DNA of 64,000 nt from UBA6059 sp965227155 (GTDB taxonomy: Bacteria; Bacteroidota; Bacteroidia; Cytophagales; Cyclobacteriaceae). Of the stretch, positions 41,505-51,072 are shown piece by piece. The notes beneath the pieces were generated by a model. That model had not been told where the DNA came from and searched no databases. It worked only from the letters and a program-made list of their open reading frames with translations. The stretch spans positions 1,240,001 to 1,304,000 of the forward strand of contig OZ245731.1 in NCBI GenBank assembly GCA_965227155.1, given 5' to 3'. Numbering within the stretch: position 1 is the stretch's first letter; every line of letters starts with the position of its first letter. A program made the translations under genes and the position numbers.

Positions 41505-42452
41505 TCAATCCTGTACAGCTTTTAAAAGCATGGCCCCGTAGCTGTAGCCACCACCAAATACCGACACCACCAGATTATCTCCCTTTTTATATTTCGACCA
41601 GCTCTCTGATAAAGCTATGCCAGATCCCGCAGAGCCGGTATTACCTAAGTACTGCACATTGGATAGGATTCTGCTTTCTTCCAGTTGTAGGCTTGCTGCT
41701 ACATTTTGAGATATTCTATTGTTAGCCTGATGCGGCACCAGATAGGTAAGGTCATCCATAGAAAGACCATTGTTCGTCAATATCTCTACGGTAGTTTTGG
41801 CCATGTATTGGCAAGCATTGATAAATACATCTCTGCCATGGGGCATATCAATCCCGCCATGGGCCGGCTTCAGCATCACACCCTCTGTGCCTTTGCCTAC
41901 ATTGGCGGCTCCTGCCGTTTTCACCTCCTCAACTTTTAAGCACAGTCCTTTAGGCTGATCTCTGGATATCAAGAACGCCACAGCCCCATCACCCCACAAA
42001 TGACCCGATTTCTGATCTTCTTCATTATGATAGAGTGAGTTTTGCTCACTCAATATCAATAGCGCTTTTTTACTTTTACCCATGGCAAAATAGCCCTCTA
42101 CCACCTCCGCAGCATTCAAAAATGATGAGCAGGCAGAGGTAAGGCCAAGCACCGGAATGGCTTCTATACCAAGACATTTTTGAACTGCATGCGCCGGTGT
42201 TACTATGGTATCGTAAAAGGTATAGCTACCCGCTACGATCAAATCCACATCATGCAGATCGGCTTTGGATTTCAAAATTTCGACAGCTGCTACGGCCATA
42301 GTATTGGTGTTTTCATCTGCCCCGGCTCTTCGTCTTTCTACCATGCCGGTCCGCTCTACTATCCAGTTGGGGTCAAGGCCCAGTTTTTTTTCAAAATAAT
42401 CGTTGCTGACCTTCTTTTGCGGTATATAATGTGCAGCCTGCTCAAAAAACAT
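41505..42452 (-). CDS. 3-oxoacyl-ACP synthase III (KAS III) family protein
   Basis: A 315-residue thiolase-fold condensing enzyme. The catalytic triad is present: Cys108 in GLTSACSSFLNAAE, His in LVPHQANNRIS and Asn in YLGNTGSAGSG. The N-terminal NWIVERTGMVERRR matches FabH-type openings. It condenses an acyl-CoA with malonyl-ACP or a related donor. It may be a second, specialised FabH rather than the housekeeping enzyme, because it lies with an amine oxidase and an acyl-CoA synthetase, not with fab genes. The 67-bp gap to the amine oxidase gene allows cotranscription. Confidence 0.82.
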   Translation of the reverse strand: MFFEQAAHYIPQKKVSNDYFEKKLGLDPNWIVERTGMVERRRAGADENTNTMAVAAVEILKSKADLHDVDLIVAGSYTFYDTIVTPAHAVQKCLGIEAIPVLGLTSACSSFLNAAEVVEGYFAMGKSKKALLILSEQNSLYHNEEDQKSGHLWGDGAVAFLISRDQPKGLCLKVEEVKTAGAANVGKGTEGVMLKPAHGGIDMPHGRDVFINACQYMAKTTVEILTNNGLSMDDLTYLVPHQANNRISQNVAASLQLEESRILSNVQYLGNTGSAGSGIALSESWSKYKKGDNLVVSVFGGGYSYGAMLLKAVQD

Positions 42453-42519
42453 AAAAATGTAGGGTTAATTAGATGTTCGAATCTAACGGCTTTACCGGTG
42501 ATCGAGTTGTTATTTTTTG

Positions 42520-43872
42520 TTAGCGGTTGTTCAACAGGGTAATTATTTCGCCGGCAGCCCGGTACCCGGACTCTACCGCTCCGTCCATATAACCGTTCCA
42601 TTTGAGCGCCGTTTCTGTGCCTGCCCAGTGAATTCTGCCCTCTGGTTTTCTGAGTAAAGCACCATATTCTGTCATTGCATTAGGAGGAAAGTAGCCAACA
42701 TAGCAACCTTTGCTAAATGCTTCCGCAGACCAATTCAACTCAAGAAAATCAAGTGGATTAGCAATCTGCCTGCCGAAATACTCCTCCCACTGCATGAGCA
42801 CCGCTCTTTTGCGAGTAAGAGGGTCAACATCGCCCCATTTGCGCGCCTGGTTGCCATTGATAAAACCAACCAATGCACCAAGCTTGCCATCAGCTGGTGA
42901 ATCATCAAACATAAACTGGATTGGTCCCTGATCACTAATCGCCTCACCACAAAAGCCTTTAGACCACCAGAAAGGCTCAGGATAAATAGCAATACATTTG
43001 ATCACAGATCCCATTGGAAAATGCTGAAGCATTTGCTGACGCTGCAAGCTAAGGCCAGGATGAAAATCAATGCGACCCAACAAAGCAGGTGGGATCGCCA
43101 ATATCAAATAGCTGGCAGTATAGGTTGTAGAGTGAGTGGTAACCTCCACACTATCGCTATGCTGATGAATTGCCACAACCGTTTCATTAAGCAACAGTCT
43201 TCCCTTAAGTTGCTTCGCCATTTTTTGACTCAACTGCTGGGCTCCTCCTTCAATCCTGGCATCCTGTGCACCATGCCTTGTAGCGATAAGGTTTTCCAGC
43301 CCTCCGCCTGATTTCAGGTAAAAAAGGAAAAATAAAAAACTGATCTCAGCAGGATCGGCAGCAAATATGGCATTTACAGCCACATCAAACATCTTTCGTG
43401 TATTTTTAAAGCGGAGCTGCTTGTCCCTCCATGTTGCCACTGTCAAGGCATCATATTTCCTGGCTGCAAATGAATAATATGGGTTAGCATCATCGAGTTT
43501 CCGGCATAGACCATCTAGCTTATTAATAGCCAATTGCAAATCCAGTAAAACAGGTAATCCCAGCTTCGGTATGTCTCCAGTATAATCCTTTAGCTTCTTA
43601 TTGAAATGAATTAGCTTTTTGCCATCTGAGTTTTGCTTAATCTCCTTGAGATTAAACTCCTGTATCAAAGCCAGCATGTTGTCCTGGCCCGGCCCTATCC
43701 ATTGCCCGCCAAGGTCAAAAGCCTCATCAACTTTCGAGTTTACAGTGTATGTACGGCCACCTACCCTATCCCTGGCTTCTAATACCAGCACTTTTCGTCC
43801 CGATTGCTCAAGTCTTCTGGCTGCTGACAATCCGGCCAAACCAGCGCCTACGATAATTACATCAGCATCCAT
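42520..43872 (-). CDS. Flavin monoamine oxidase family protein
   Basis: A 450-residue FAD enzyme with the N-terminal dinucleotide motif VIIVGAGLAGLSAARRLEQSGRKVLVLEARDRVGGRTYTV and FDLGGQWIGPGQ, typical of MAO-type amine oxidases. The C-terminal motif GRIHWAGTETALKWNGYMDGAVESGYRAA is the flavin-anchoring region. The last residues (ITLLNNR) show no membrane anchor. It oxidises primary amines or an amino-acid-like substrate; which one is unknown. A KAS III-like gene follows on the same strand. Confidence 0.85.
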   Translation of the reverse strand: MDADVIIVGAGLAGLSAARRLEQSGRKVLVLEARDRVGGRTYTVNSKVDEAFDLGGQWIGPGQDNMLALIQEFNLKEIKQNSDGKKLIHFNKKLKDYTGDIPKLGLPVLLDLQLAINKLDGLCRKLDDANPYYSFAARKYDALTVATWRDKQLRFKNTRKMFDVAVNAIFAADPAEISFLFFLFYLKSGGGLENLIATRHGAQDARIEGGAQQLSQKMAKQLKGRLLLNETVVAIHQHSDSVEVTTHSTTYTASYLILAIPPALLGRIDFHPGLSLQRQQMLQHFPMGSVIKCIAIYPEPFWWSKGFCGEAISDQGPIQFMFDDSPADGKLGALVGFINGNQARKWGDVDPLTRKRAVLMQWEEYFGRQIANPLDFLELNWSAEAFSKGCYVGYFPPNAMTEYGALLRKPEGRIHWAGTETALKWNGYMDGAVESGYRAAGEIITLLNNR

Positions 43873-44004
43873 CTTTTGAATAATTTTTGATCAATTTTTA
43901 AAATATTCAATATCAATTGTTAATTTCATAACCGCCTACCATCAGCGAAAGCTAAAAGTACAAAATTATTATTCTACCAATGTTGAACCAGATCTTAATG
44001 TCAC

Positions 44005-45699
44005 ATGCAAACCATTACTGAAAACTCCGTTCTGAAAGCCGAACAGCCCTCTGCAAACAACATCAGCTACCTTGACCGTTTCCTGCATTTTGAAAAAATA
44101 ATGCCGGACGAGCCCTTTCTCAATCAGGCATCAGAGGGCAGTTGGAAAACCTACACCTGGCGTGAGGCCGGACAGGAAGCCAGAAAAATGGCGGCAGCAA
44201 TTGATGCCATGGGCCTCGCACCCAAAAGCAATATCGGTTTGGTTTCAAAAAACTGTGCGCACTGGATCATAGCAGATCTTGCTATCGTGATGAGTGGCCA
44301 TATTTCTGTTCCCTTTTATCCAAACCTCACGGATGACCAACTGCACCATGTGATGATTCACAGTGGGTGCAAACTGCTTTTTGTAGGAAAACTGGACGAT
44401 TGGGATGGTATGAAAGAAGGGGTACCCAAAAATGTAAGGCAGATTGCCCTACCGCTGGGGCCCGACAAGGAGGTGGAAGATTGGTATGATGTATCCAAGG
44501 AATTCGAACCTATGGAAAATATTTACCACCCTCAGCCGGAGGATCTTTGGACAATCGTATACACATCTGGTACTACCGGCAGTCCTAAGGGTGTAATGCT
44601 ATCTCACAATGCTTACATCACTGCTATGGAGGCTGTAATGAAGGTTGTAAACTTTCAGGCACGCAGGCACAGGTATTTCTCATACCTACCGCTATGCCAT
44701 ATTGCAGAGCGTGCCATCATTGGTGTAGGGAATTATTACTCAGGCGGGGTTATTGCCTTTGCAGAATCATTGGATACTTTCCTTGAAAACCTGCAGGATA
44801 CCAAGCCCACGATCTTTTTTGGTGTACCCCGGATTTGGACCAAGTTTAAGCTGGGCGTGCAGGCCAAGTTGCCTGAGAAAAAAATGAACCTCTTGCTGAA
44901 AATTCCTTTCATCTCCTCAAAAGTGAAGAAAAAGGTATTGGATGGTCTTGGCTTGTCGGAGGTTGAATTCGCCATCACAGGTGCCGCACCTTGCCATAGT
45001 TCCATTCATAAATTTTACAACCAGTTGGGGCTTTACATCCATGAGGCTTATGGTATGTCAGAAAACTGTGCCGTATGCTCTGCTATGCATGAAGGGCGGG
45101 TGAAAGAAGGAACTGTAGGAGAATTGTACGATGGTGTGGAAGTGAAAATTGATCCCGATACGGGTGAAGTAATCATGCGCTGCCCATGGTTGATGGAGGG
45201 GTACTACAAGGAGCCTGAAATGACCAACGAAGTACTACGAGACGGATGGCTGCATACCGGGGATATGGGCGAACTGGACGCTGATGGGTTCCTGAAAATC
45301 ACCGGTCGTGTGAAGGATACTTTCAAATCGGCTAAAGGTGAATATATTGTACCTGGCCCTATTGAGTGGCAGTTTGGGATGAACAACTTTATTGAGCAGA
45401 TATGTCTTGTTGGCAGGGAGTTACCTCAGCCTGTAGCATTGGTGGTACTTTCAGAGCTTGGTCAGCATACCAGTAAAGAGGAAGTCACAAAATCCCTTGA
45501 AACTACCTGCAATTCGGTCAACAAAGAGCTTGTGAACTACGAAAGGGTACATAAAGTGGTGGTGGTGAAAGAGCCCTGGTCTATTGAAAATGGCATTCTT
45601 ACACCAACCCTAAAAATTAAGCGACCAAGAATAGAGGAGCATTATGCCGGCAGCCTCAATAACTGGTACGAATCAGATAAAATGGTGATCTGGGAATAA
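44005..45699 (+). CDS. Long-chain-fatty-acid-CoA ligase (AMP-binding)
   Basis: A 564-residue adenylate-forming ligase. The P-loop motif IVYTSGTTGSPKGVMLSHN, motif YGMSENCAV, and LHTGDMGELDADGFLKITGRVKDTFKSAKGEY are all present, as is the late catalytic Lys region (TPTLKIKRPRIEEHY). It activates fatty acids to acyl-CoA through an acyl-AMP. The length and the early DRFLHFEKIMPDEPFL fit the long-chain FadD/FAA type. It is divergent from the amine oxidase gene and converges on the NTF2-like gene. Confidence 0.88.
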   Translation: MQTITENSVLKAEQPSANNISYLDRFLHFEKIMPDEPFLNQASEGSWKTYTWREAGQEARKMAAAIDAMGLAPKSNIGLVSKNCAHWIIADLAIVMSGHISVPFYPNLTDDQLHHVMIHSGCKLLFVGKLDDWDGMKEGVPKNVRQIALPLGPDKEVEDWYDVSKEFEPMENIYHPQPEDLWTIVYTSGTTGSPKGVMLSHNAYITAMEAVMKVVNFQARRHRYFSYLPLCHIAERAIIGVGNYYSGGVIAFAESLDTFLENLQDTKPTIFFGVPRIWTKFKLGVQAKLPEKKMNLLLKIPFISSKVKKKVLDGLGLSEVEFAITGAAPCHSSIHKFYNQLGLYIHEAYGMSENCAVCSAMHEGRVKEGTVGELYDGVEVKIDPDTGEVIMRCPWLMEGYYKEPEMTNEVLRDGWLHTGDMGELDADGFLKITGRVKDTFKSAKGEYIVPGPIEWQFGMNNFIEQICLVGRELPQPVALVVLSELGQHTSKEEVTKSLETTCNSVNKELVNYERVHKVVVVKEPWSIENGILTPTLKIKRPRIEEHYAGSLNNWYESDKMVIWE

Positions 45700-45703
45700 T
45701 TTT

Positions 45704-46189
45704 TTACAATCCCCGGAGTAGCTTATCTGCTTCGGGGAGTTCACAACCTTCCTTTTGCCTGGTATCAGAGAGGCTGTAAATTTTCCAACCCTCCGGCGTT
45801 TTGAAAAGCTTGAATGCATCTACCCCGCAATGGCTAAATTTTTCGCCTGCAAAAAAGGCGTATTGTGTCCATACACTGGCCAGGTGGCCATCTATATTGA
45901 CCGAGTAGTTCCAGATGGGCTCATCCCAAACGATATCATGAGGCGTACCTACCGCGTCCAGAAAACGCTGAAGTGATCCTTCACGCAGCACCATTTCCCC
46001 TTCAACTTCCATTACGGTATACATTTTAGCATCGTCTGTAAATACACTATGAACTTTAGCGCTATCGGCTTCCCTCATGCCATCAAATAGTGTGAAAACG
46101 ACTTTCATTACTTCCTCTGCTTCATTGGCAGGTTTGGCTGTTGCGTTCATACCGAGGAGCAACAGCGCGTTGAAAAATAGGTATCTCAT
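45704..46189 (-). CDS. Secreted NTF2-like (SnoaL/DUF4440 type) protein
   Basis: A 161-residue protein with a signal peptide (MRYLFFNALLLLGMNATAKP). An NTF2-fold domain follows: EAEEVMKVVFTLFDGMREADSAKVHSVFTDDAKMYTV, then DIVWDEPIWNYSVNIDGHLASVWTQYAFFAGEKFSHCGVDAFKLFK and DGW-like PEGWKIYSLSDTR. It probably binds or transforms a small molecule in the periplasm; no catalytic residues can be assigned. It starts 1 bp after the stop of the large permease gene, so it is cotranscribed with it. Confidence 0.75.
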   Translation of the reverse strand: MRYLFFNALLLLGMNATAKPANEAEEVMKVVFTLFDGMREADSAKVHSVFTDDAKMYTVMEVEGEMVLREGSLQRFLDAVGTPHDIVWDEPIWNYSVNIDGHLASVWTQYAFFAGEKFSHCGVDAFKLFKTPEGWKIYSLSDTRQKEGCELPEADKLLRGL

Positions 46190-46190
46190 A

Positions 46191-48755
46191 TCAATTGACA
46201 GTATCTCTTAAAATCTGAAGAGGCGGTTTGCTTACTATACCCCTGCTATTGGATAGCCCAATAATCATGGTAAGTAAGGTAATCACTAAAAAGGTAACAA
46301 TCATGGGCAGCACTGTAGGAACGAAAGGTACCTCAAAAGTGAAAATGGCCAGCATCCAACTCCCTAATAAAGATAGCAGAACTCCCGCTGTAGATGCCAG
46401 AGCACCTAATATCAAATATTCCAGCGCTGTGATTTGAAAGATCTGCTTTTTTACAGCACCAAGCGTTCTTAACAAAACACTCTCTTTGACACGCTGAAAC
46501 TTGCTGATGATTACTGATCCTATCAACACCAGCAAGCCGGTCACTATACTGAACAGCGCCATAAAGCGAATCACAAAAGCTACCTTACCTAGGATGTCGT
46601 CAAGCGTTTTGAGGATGAGCTCCAGGTCGATAATCGAAATGTTGGGATAACTGCGTACGATTGCTTGTTGATATCGGGCAGAAAGCTCTTTGTTATTGGT
46701 ACGGGTCACAAGTACATGAAATTGCGGGGCTTTTTCCAATACACCCTTGGGGAAAACCACAAGGAAGTTGGTCTGTACCCTATTCCAATCAATATCCCTG
46801 AAGCTACCCACATAAGTCTTGATCAAAGCGCCCTGTACATTAAAGATCATTTCATCGCCCAGTTCAAGGTTGAGGTTTTCTGCATAGCCCTGCGAAACAG
46901 ACACAAACACTGAGTCCCCAACTGATTCAACATTCGGATAGAACTTACCCTCTTCCAGCGTCTCTGAGTCTATAAGTTGATCCCGGTAAGTGACCCGATA
47001 CTCGCGGTTGAACGCCCACTTTGGCATGTCAATGGTACTGTCTGCCTTCAGATCCTGCAATGTGGTGCCTTTAGCCTCCACCAGTCGCATGGTTACGATA
47101 GGCACCTCCTGGATAACCGGCATTTCATAATCTATGGTCAATTGTGCGATATCCTCTTTTTGGTCGGTCTGTATGTCAAAAAGAACCATGTTTGGCCGGT
47201 CTCCAGAGCCACTGATTGACACTTTATCGACCAACAAGTCCTGCACAAAATAGAGGGTAGTGATCAGAGCAGTACCTAAACCTATCGAAGTGATCAGAAT
47301 CAGCGTTTGATTATTGGGTCTGTATAAATTGGCCAGACCCTGCCTCCATACGTAGCTCCAATGTGATGGAAAATAGCGGCGTACTCCACGCATCACCAAA
47401 TAACTGATGCCTACCAGGATGGCAAACGCTACAAGGAGCCCCAATGTGAAGAAAATAGCTTCATCGAGTTCCCTGATCTGCATCCAGGCAAAGCCAAATA
47501 CAAAAAGAAATATCAATCCGCTAACTGCCCATATCAATTTGTCCTGCCTGAAATCAAATTCATTATAAGACTCGCGTATCACCCGCAAAGGAGAAACCTG
47601 CCTTATAGACAGCAAAGGCACCAGCGCGAAAAGCACTGAAATGATGGTACCTAATACCAGACCTTCCAATACTGAGGTCCACGAAAAGCTGACATCTATT
47701 GCCATAGGGATAAAGTCTTTCAGCAGCTCGGGCAGGTAACCCTGAAGCAAACTGCCGATCACTGCCCCAATAAATGACCCTATGAAGCCCATCACAGAAA
47801 TCTGATATAAATAAATCTTAAAAGCCTGCCAGCCTTTTACACCAAGGCAACGAAGCACTGAAACTATACCTAGCTTTTCCTTAATATAAATATGTACTGC
47901 GCTTGCTACACCCACACAACCTAATAAAAGGGCTACAAAGGCCACCAGATTCAAGAAATTGGTCAGGTTACCAAAAGCTTCGCCCGTATCCTCCTTGCGT
48001 TCCTCAATGGTTTCATGATCAAAGCCCATGGTCTCCCATCGCTCCTTTTGTGATTCTACCAGCTCATCTACCCGCTGAGGGTCCTGAAACTTATAGTAGA
48101 AATTATAATTGATGCGGCTACCACGCTGTACAAGACCCGTTTCTTCCAGGTATCTGTAGGGTATATAAACCACCGGTGCTACCGTGGCACCTATACCTGA
48201 TTGACCGGGCACCTGCTGCAGTTTACCTGTGATTTCGAAGCTCAGTTCACCAACCCTAATCTCATCACCAATTTCCACATCATACTGCAGCATGAGGGTT
48301 TGGTCTACCAATGCTTTTTTACCCATTTGAAACTCCCCTGAAGCTTCCTGCGGTATGGTTTCAATTGCACCATAATATGGATATTTTCCTTCGAGCGCCC
48401 TTACCTGCACCAATCGGGTACCATCGGTACGTGGAAAATAAATCATGGAGGCAAAAGCACTTTCTCTCGACCACTCCGAACCCAGCGAATCGAGGTAGTA
48501 GAGTGTTTGGGTTTCGATAGGTTTATTGCTTTCTATGACCAGGTCTGCACCCAATAGACTTTTGGCCTGGTTATTTATTTCATTAAAAAGGCTGTCTCTA
48601 AATGAATTGATCGCAACAAGGGCTGAGATACCCAGAATAATGGAAGAAGTAAAGAGAAAAAGCCGCGAACGGGATTTTCTGCTGTCACGCCAGGCCATTT
48701 TCCATAGCCATGATTCACTGTATTGAGCCTTTTCGGGCTTTAATTTTTTATCCAA
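46191..48755 (-). CDS. ABC transporter permease, YbbP/FtsX family
   Basis: An 854-residue permease with an N-terminal helix (LFLFTSSIILGISALVAINSF), a large periplasmic region (about 60-260), three helices with an FtsX domain (about 265-400), a central helix pair (about 405-455), a second periplasmic region and three C-terminal helices (about 730-845). The coupling motifs are KLGIVSVLRCLGVKGWQAFKIY and VKESVLLRTLGAVKKQIFQI. Its ATPase lies directly upstream, and a divergent esterase completes a tesA-ybbA-ybbP-like locus. The substrate is unknown; lipid or lipoprotein handling is suggested by the family. Confidence 0.88.
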   Translation of the reverse strand: MDKKLKPEKAQYSESWLWKMAWRDSRKSRSRLFLFTSSIILGISALVAINSFRDSLFNEINNQAKSLLGADLVIESNKPIETQTLYYLDSLGSEWSRESAFASMIYFPRTDGTRLVQVRALEGKYPYYGAIETIPQEASGEFQMGKKALVDQTLMLQYDVEIGDEIRVGELSFEITGKLQQVPGQSGIGATVAPVVYIPYRYLEETGLVQRGSRINYNFYYKFQDPQRVDELVESQKERWETMGFDHETIEERKEDTGEAFGNLTNFLNLVAFVALLLGCVGVASAVHIYIKEKLGIVSVLRCLGVKGWQAFKIYLYQISVMGFIGSFIGAVIGSLLQGYLPELLKDFIPMAIDVSFSWTSVLEGLVLGTIISVLFALVPLLSIRQVSPLRVIRESYNEFDFRQDKLIWAVSGLIFLFVFGFAWMQIRELDEAIFFTLGLLVAFAILVGISYLVMRGVRRYFPSHWSYVWRQGLANLYRPNNQTLILITSIGLGTALITTLYFVQDLLVDKVSISGSGDRPNMVLFDIQTDQKEDIAQLTIDYEMPVIQEVPIVTMRLVEAKGTTLQDLKADSTIDMPKWAFNREYRVTYRDQLIDSETLEEGKFYPNVESVGDSVFVSVSQGYAENLNLELGDEMIFNVQGALIKTYVGSFRDIDWNRVQTNFLVVFPKGVLEKAPQFHVLVTRTNNKELSARYQQAIVRSYPNISIIDLELILKTLDDILGKVAFVIRFMALFSIVTGLLVLIGSVIISKFQRVKESVLLRTLGAVKKQIFQITALEYLILGALASTAGVLLSLLGSWMLAIFTFEVPFVPTVLPMIVTFLVITLLTMIIGLSNSRGIVSKPPLQILRDTVN

Positions 48756-48764
48756 AACAAGTAA

Positions 48765-49454
48765 TTATGATAATGCTGGAACTTCATCCTCAATCAATCG
48801 GCCACCTTTAAGTCTAATGATACGGTCGGTTTTGGCGGCCAGCTCCATATCATGTGTAACAAGCACCAAGGTAGTACCCAATTCTTTATTTAGGTCAAAT
48901 AGGAGCTTTTCAATTTTTTCGCTGGTTTCCTCATCCAGATTTCCGGTTGGCTCATCAGCAAAAAGAATCTGTGGCTGATTGGAAAAGGCCCTTGCTATAG
49001 AGACCCGCTGCTGCTCACCACCTGATAGCTGGCTTGGATAATGGTTTATCCGGTCAGCCAGTCCTACCCGCTCCAGCAACTCTTTACTGGATTTCTGAGC
49101 ACCTTTCACACCCCTCAACTCTAAGGGTACCATTACATTTTCCAATGCAGTAAGCGTGGGTATCAGCTGAAAATTTTGAAACACGAACCCTACATATTGA
49201 TTGCGCACCTGCGCACGCTCATCTTCATTCAGGTTATTCAGTTTAATATCATTAAGGATGACCTCACCCGCACTGGCGGCATCCAAACCCGCACATAATC
49301 CCAGCAATGTTGTTTTACCACTGCCCGATGGTCCTACTATGGCACAGCTATCTCCTTTCTCAATAGAAAAATTGATATCCTGAAGCACGGTAAGGTTTCG
49401 CTCACCACTTTGATAACTTTTGGTAAGTTGATTGATTGATAATATCGAAGACAT
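48765..49454 (-). CDS. ABC transporter ATP-binding protein, YbbA/LolD family
   Basis: A 229-residue ATPase with Walker A GPSGSGKTTLLGLC, Q-loop FVFQNFQLIPTLTALENV, signature LSGGEQQRVSIARAF, Walker B ILFADEPTGNLD and the H-loop THD. The LDEETSEKIEKLLFDLNKELGTTLVLVTHDMELA ending is characteristic of the MacB/LolD/YbbA group. It lies 9 bp upstream of its permease gene and is divergent from the esterase gene. Confidence 0.92.
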   Translation of the reverse strand: MSSILSINQLTKSYQSGERNLTVLQDINFSIEKGDSCAIVGPSGSGKTTLLGLCAGLDAASAGEVILNDIKLNNLNEDERAQVRNQYVGFVFQNFQLIPTLTALENVMVPLELRGVKGAQKSSKELLERVGLADRINHYPSQLSGGEQQRVSIARAFSNQPQILFADEPTGNLDEETSEKIEKLLFDLNKELGTTLVLVTHDMELAAKTDRIIRLKGGRLIEDEVPALS

Positions 49455-49564
49455 AAAAAATAAATTCGGCTGAATATACTTTCAATAGAACGGAAAGATG
49501 CATTACATGTTTATAAATTGGCTAAACGGTTCTTATATTCCTGCGATTTGATAAATTTTACAAT

Positions 49565-50245
49565 ATGCGGCAAATCATATTTTCCATTTTCCTGTTGGTT
49601 GGGCTACTCAGTAGCTGCGGCTCTGAGCAGCAAAAAAACAACTCCTCATCAATTAATGAAACTGCTGGTAGCGAGGGGCCTACTGCAGATTCTTCAAAAA
49701 AGACCATCCTCTTTTTTGGCAACTCACTTACTGCCGGATACGGGCTGGAAATGAACGAGGCGTTTCCCGCTTTGATTCAGGATAAAATAGACTCGCTAGA
49801 CCTGCCTTACCGAGTGGTGAATGCAGGCTTGAGTGGTGAAACCACGGCCTCCGGTAATTCCCGCGTCGAATGGGTGTTACAAAATGAGGTAGATATTTTC
49901 ATACTGGAGTTGGGTGGTAATGATGGCCTGAGAGGAATAAGTACGGAAGAGACCCGTAAAAACCTTATTTCCATCATCGAGAAAGTACGTCAGGAGAACC
50001 CTGAAGTACAGATCATACTCGCCGGCATGCAAATACCACCCAATATGGGCGAAGATTATGCTTCAAAGTTTAGAAAGGTGTTCCCGGAGGTGGCTGAGGA
50101 AAAAAATACTGCTCTTATCCCATTTCTATTGAAAGATGTGGGCGGAATGCCTGAGCTCAACCAATCCGATGGTATCCACCCTACTGCTGAAGGTCACAAG
50201 ATTGTCGCTGAGACTGTTTGGCAGGTGTTGAAACCATTATTATAA
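49565..50245 (+). CDS. tesA: Arylesterase / TesA-like SGNH hydrolase, lipoprotein
   Basis: A 226-residue SGNH-fold hydrolase. The lipoprotein signal FSIFLLVGLLSSC gives Cys18, followed by a Ser/Gly-rich linker. Block I is FFGNSLTAGYGLE with nucleophile Ser54, GNSL replacing GDSL. Also present are AGLSGETTASG (Gly block), ELGGNDGLRG (Asn block) and the Asp/His pair in DGIHPTAEGH. It cleaves acyl esters or thioesters in the periplasm. The divergent arrangement with ybbA and ybbP copies the E. coli tesA locus. Confidence 0.88.
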   Translation: MRQIIFSIFLLVGLLSSCGSEQQKNNSSSINETAGSEGPTADSSKKTILFFGNSLTAGYGLEMNEAFPALIQDKIDSLDLPYRVVNAGLSGETTASGNSRVEWVLQNEVDIFILELGGNDGLRGISTEETRKNLISIIEKVRQENPEVQIILAGMQIPPNMGEDYASKFRKVFPEVAEEKNTALIPFLLKDVGGMPELNQSDGIHPTAEGHKIVAETVWQVLKPLL

Positions 50246-50253
50246 CTCTGTGC

Positions 50254-50279
50254 ACCTCCAGTCGGAGGTATGCTTTTTT
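50254..50279 (+). terminator. Terminator of the tesA-like gene
   Basis: A 6-bp GC-rich stem ACCTCC / GGAGGT with loop AGTC, 8 bp after the stop, followed by ATGC and a six-T run. Confidence 0.75.
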
Positions 50280-50367
50280 GTCTAACCAATTACCAGGAAG
50301 TAAAAAAGTATGGAGTGAAAAAGCACAATCCATGGCTGAGCACCCAGAAGGTCATAAATAGAACTCC

Positions 50368-51072
50368 TTATTTTTCAGGTTTGACCCTCACCGGTTTATA
50401 CCTGAAGGCGAATCTGTAGTGGAGGTAAAAGCCAAAACTTAGATTGGTGTTTTTTCTACCGAGACCATAGCCAGGTACCCGGTAGCTATCAAAGCTGGCC
50501 ACGTTATTCAATTCCCTGAAAATCTTGTAGCGTATCAGATACCCAATAAAAAAGCCCTGCCATACTCTTACTTTCATACCTGTTACCACTTCAAACCAGC
50601 GCGATGATCTTTTATCGAAAGATCGTGAGAGATCCACATCACCCCAGATGCTGTCGGTATACTGGTAGCTCAATGACTCATTAAACCTTGCCCGGGCATA
50701 CCGCAGCCCCATGTAGATTGTGCTATTTTCAGGATGATAGGGCATTAAATCCCAATCTACCCCTACTCTCCAAAAGCTCCCATTGCTTTCGTAGTTGAAT
50801 TCCGGTTCATCTATTTTACTGCTTTGGATGCCATATTCACCTACCAAAAACATGCGGTGAAAATCAACATCTGCCTGCACTTCGTAGCGCTGTATGCCAT
50901 TAGTGGCAAGACTGTTTCCCAGCCCGTATAAATCAATGCCTCCTCGCAAAGCGGAGGGTTTGTAGTCGGGTCGGATTTTCCGCACTATGCTTTGTTCAGC
51001 AGTAGTGTCCTGCTGTCCGAAAGCACTGAGGCTAACAATTAGCAAACCGATACTAGCGATATATTTCCACAT
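50368..51072 (-). CDS. DUF6048 family outer-membrane-like protein
   Basis: A ~234-residue secreted protein with signal peptide MWKYIASIGLLIVSLSAFGQ. It is then beta-rich (RGGIDLYGLGNSLATNG, FWRVGVDWDLMPYHPENSTIYMGLRYA, LSFGFYLHYRFAFRY), consistent with a small outer-membrane beta-barrel. The ATG at 51072 places the signal peptide; an upstream ATG at 51096 adds eight residues. The end of the DUF6452 gene overlaps by 20 bp. The two families are often adjacent in Bacteroidota. The function is unknown. Confidence 0.7.
   Translation of the reverse strand: MWKYIASIGLLIVSLSAFGQQDTTAEQSIVRKIRPDYKPSALRGGIDLYGLGNSLATNGIQRYEVQADVDFHRMFLVGEYGIQSSKIDEPEFNYESNGSFWRVGVDWDLMPYHPENSTIYMGLRYARARFNESLSYQYTDSIWGDVDLSRSFDKRSSRWFEVVTGMKVRVWQGFFIGYLIRYKIFRELNNVASFDSYRVPGYGLGRKNTNLSFGFYLHYRFAFRYKPVRVKPEK

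Noticed and set aside
45711..45737. 11-bp hairpin with two G-U pairs (CCCCGGAGTAG / CTGCTTCGGGG)
   Set aside because: It lies inside the coding end of the NTF2-like gene and has no T-tract in either direction, so I did not call a terminator.
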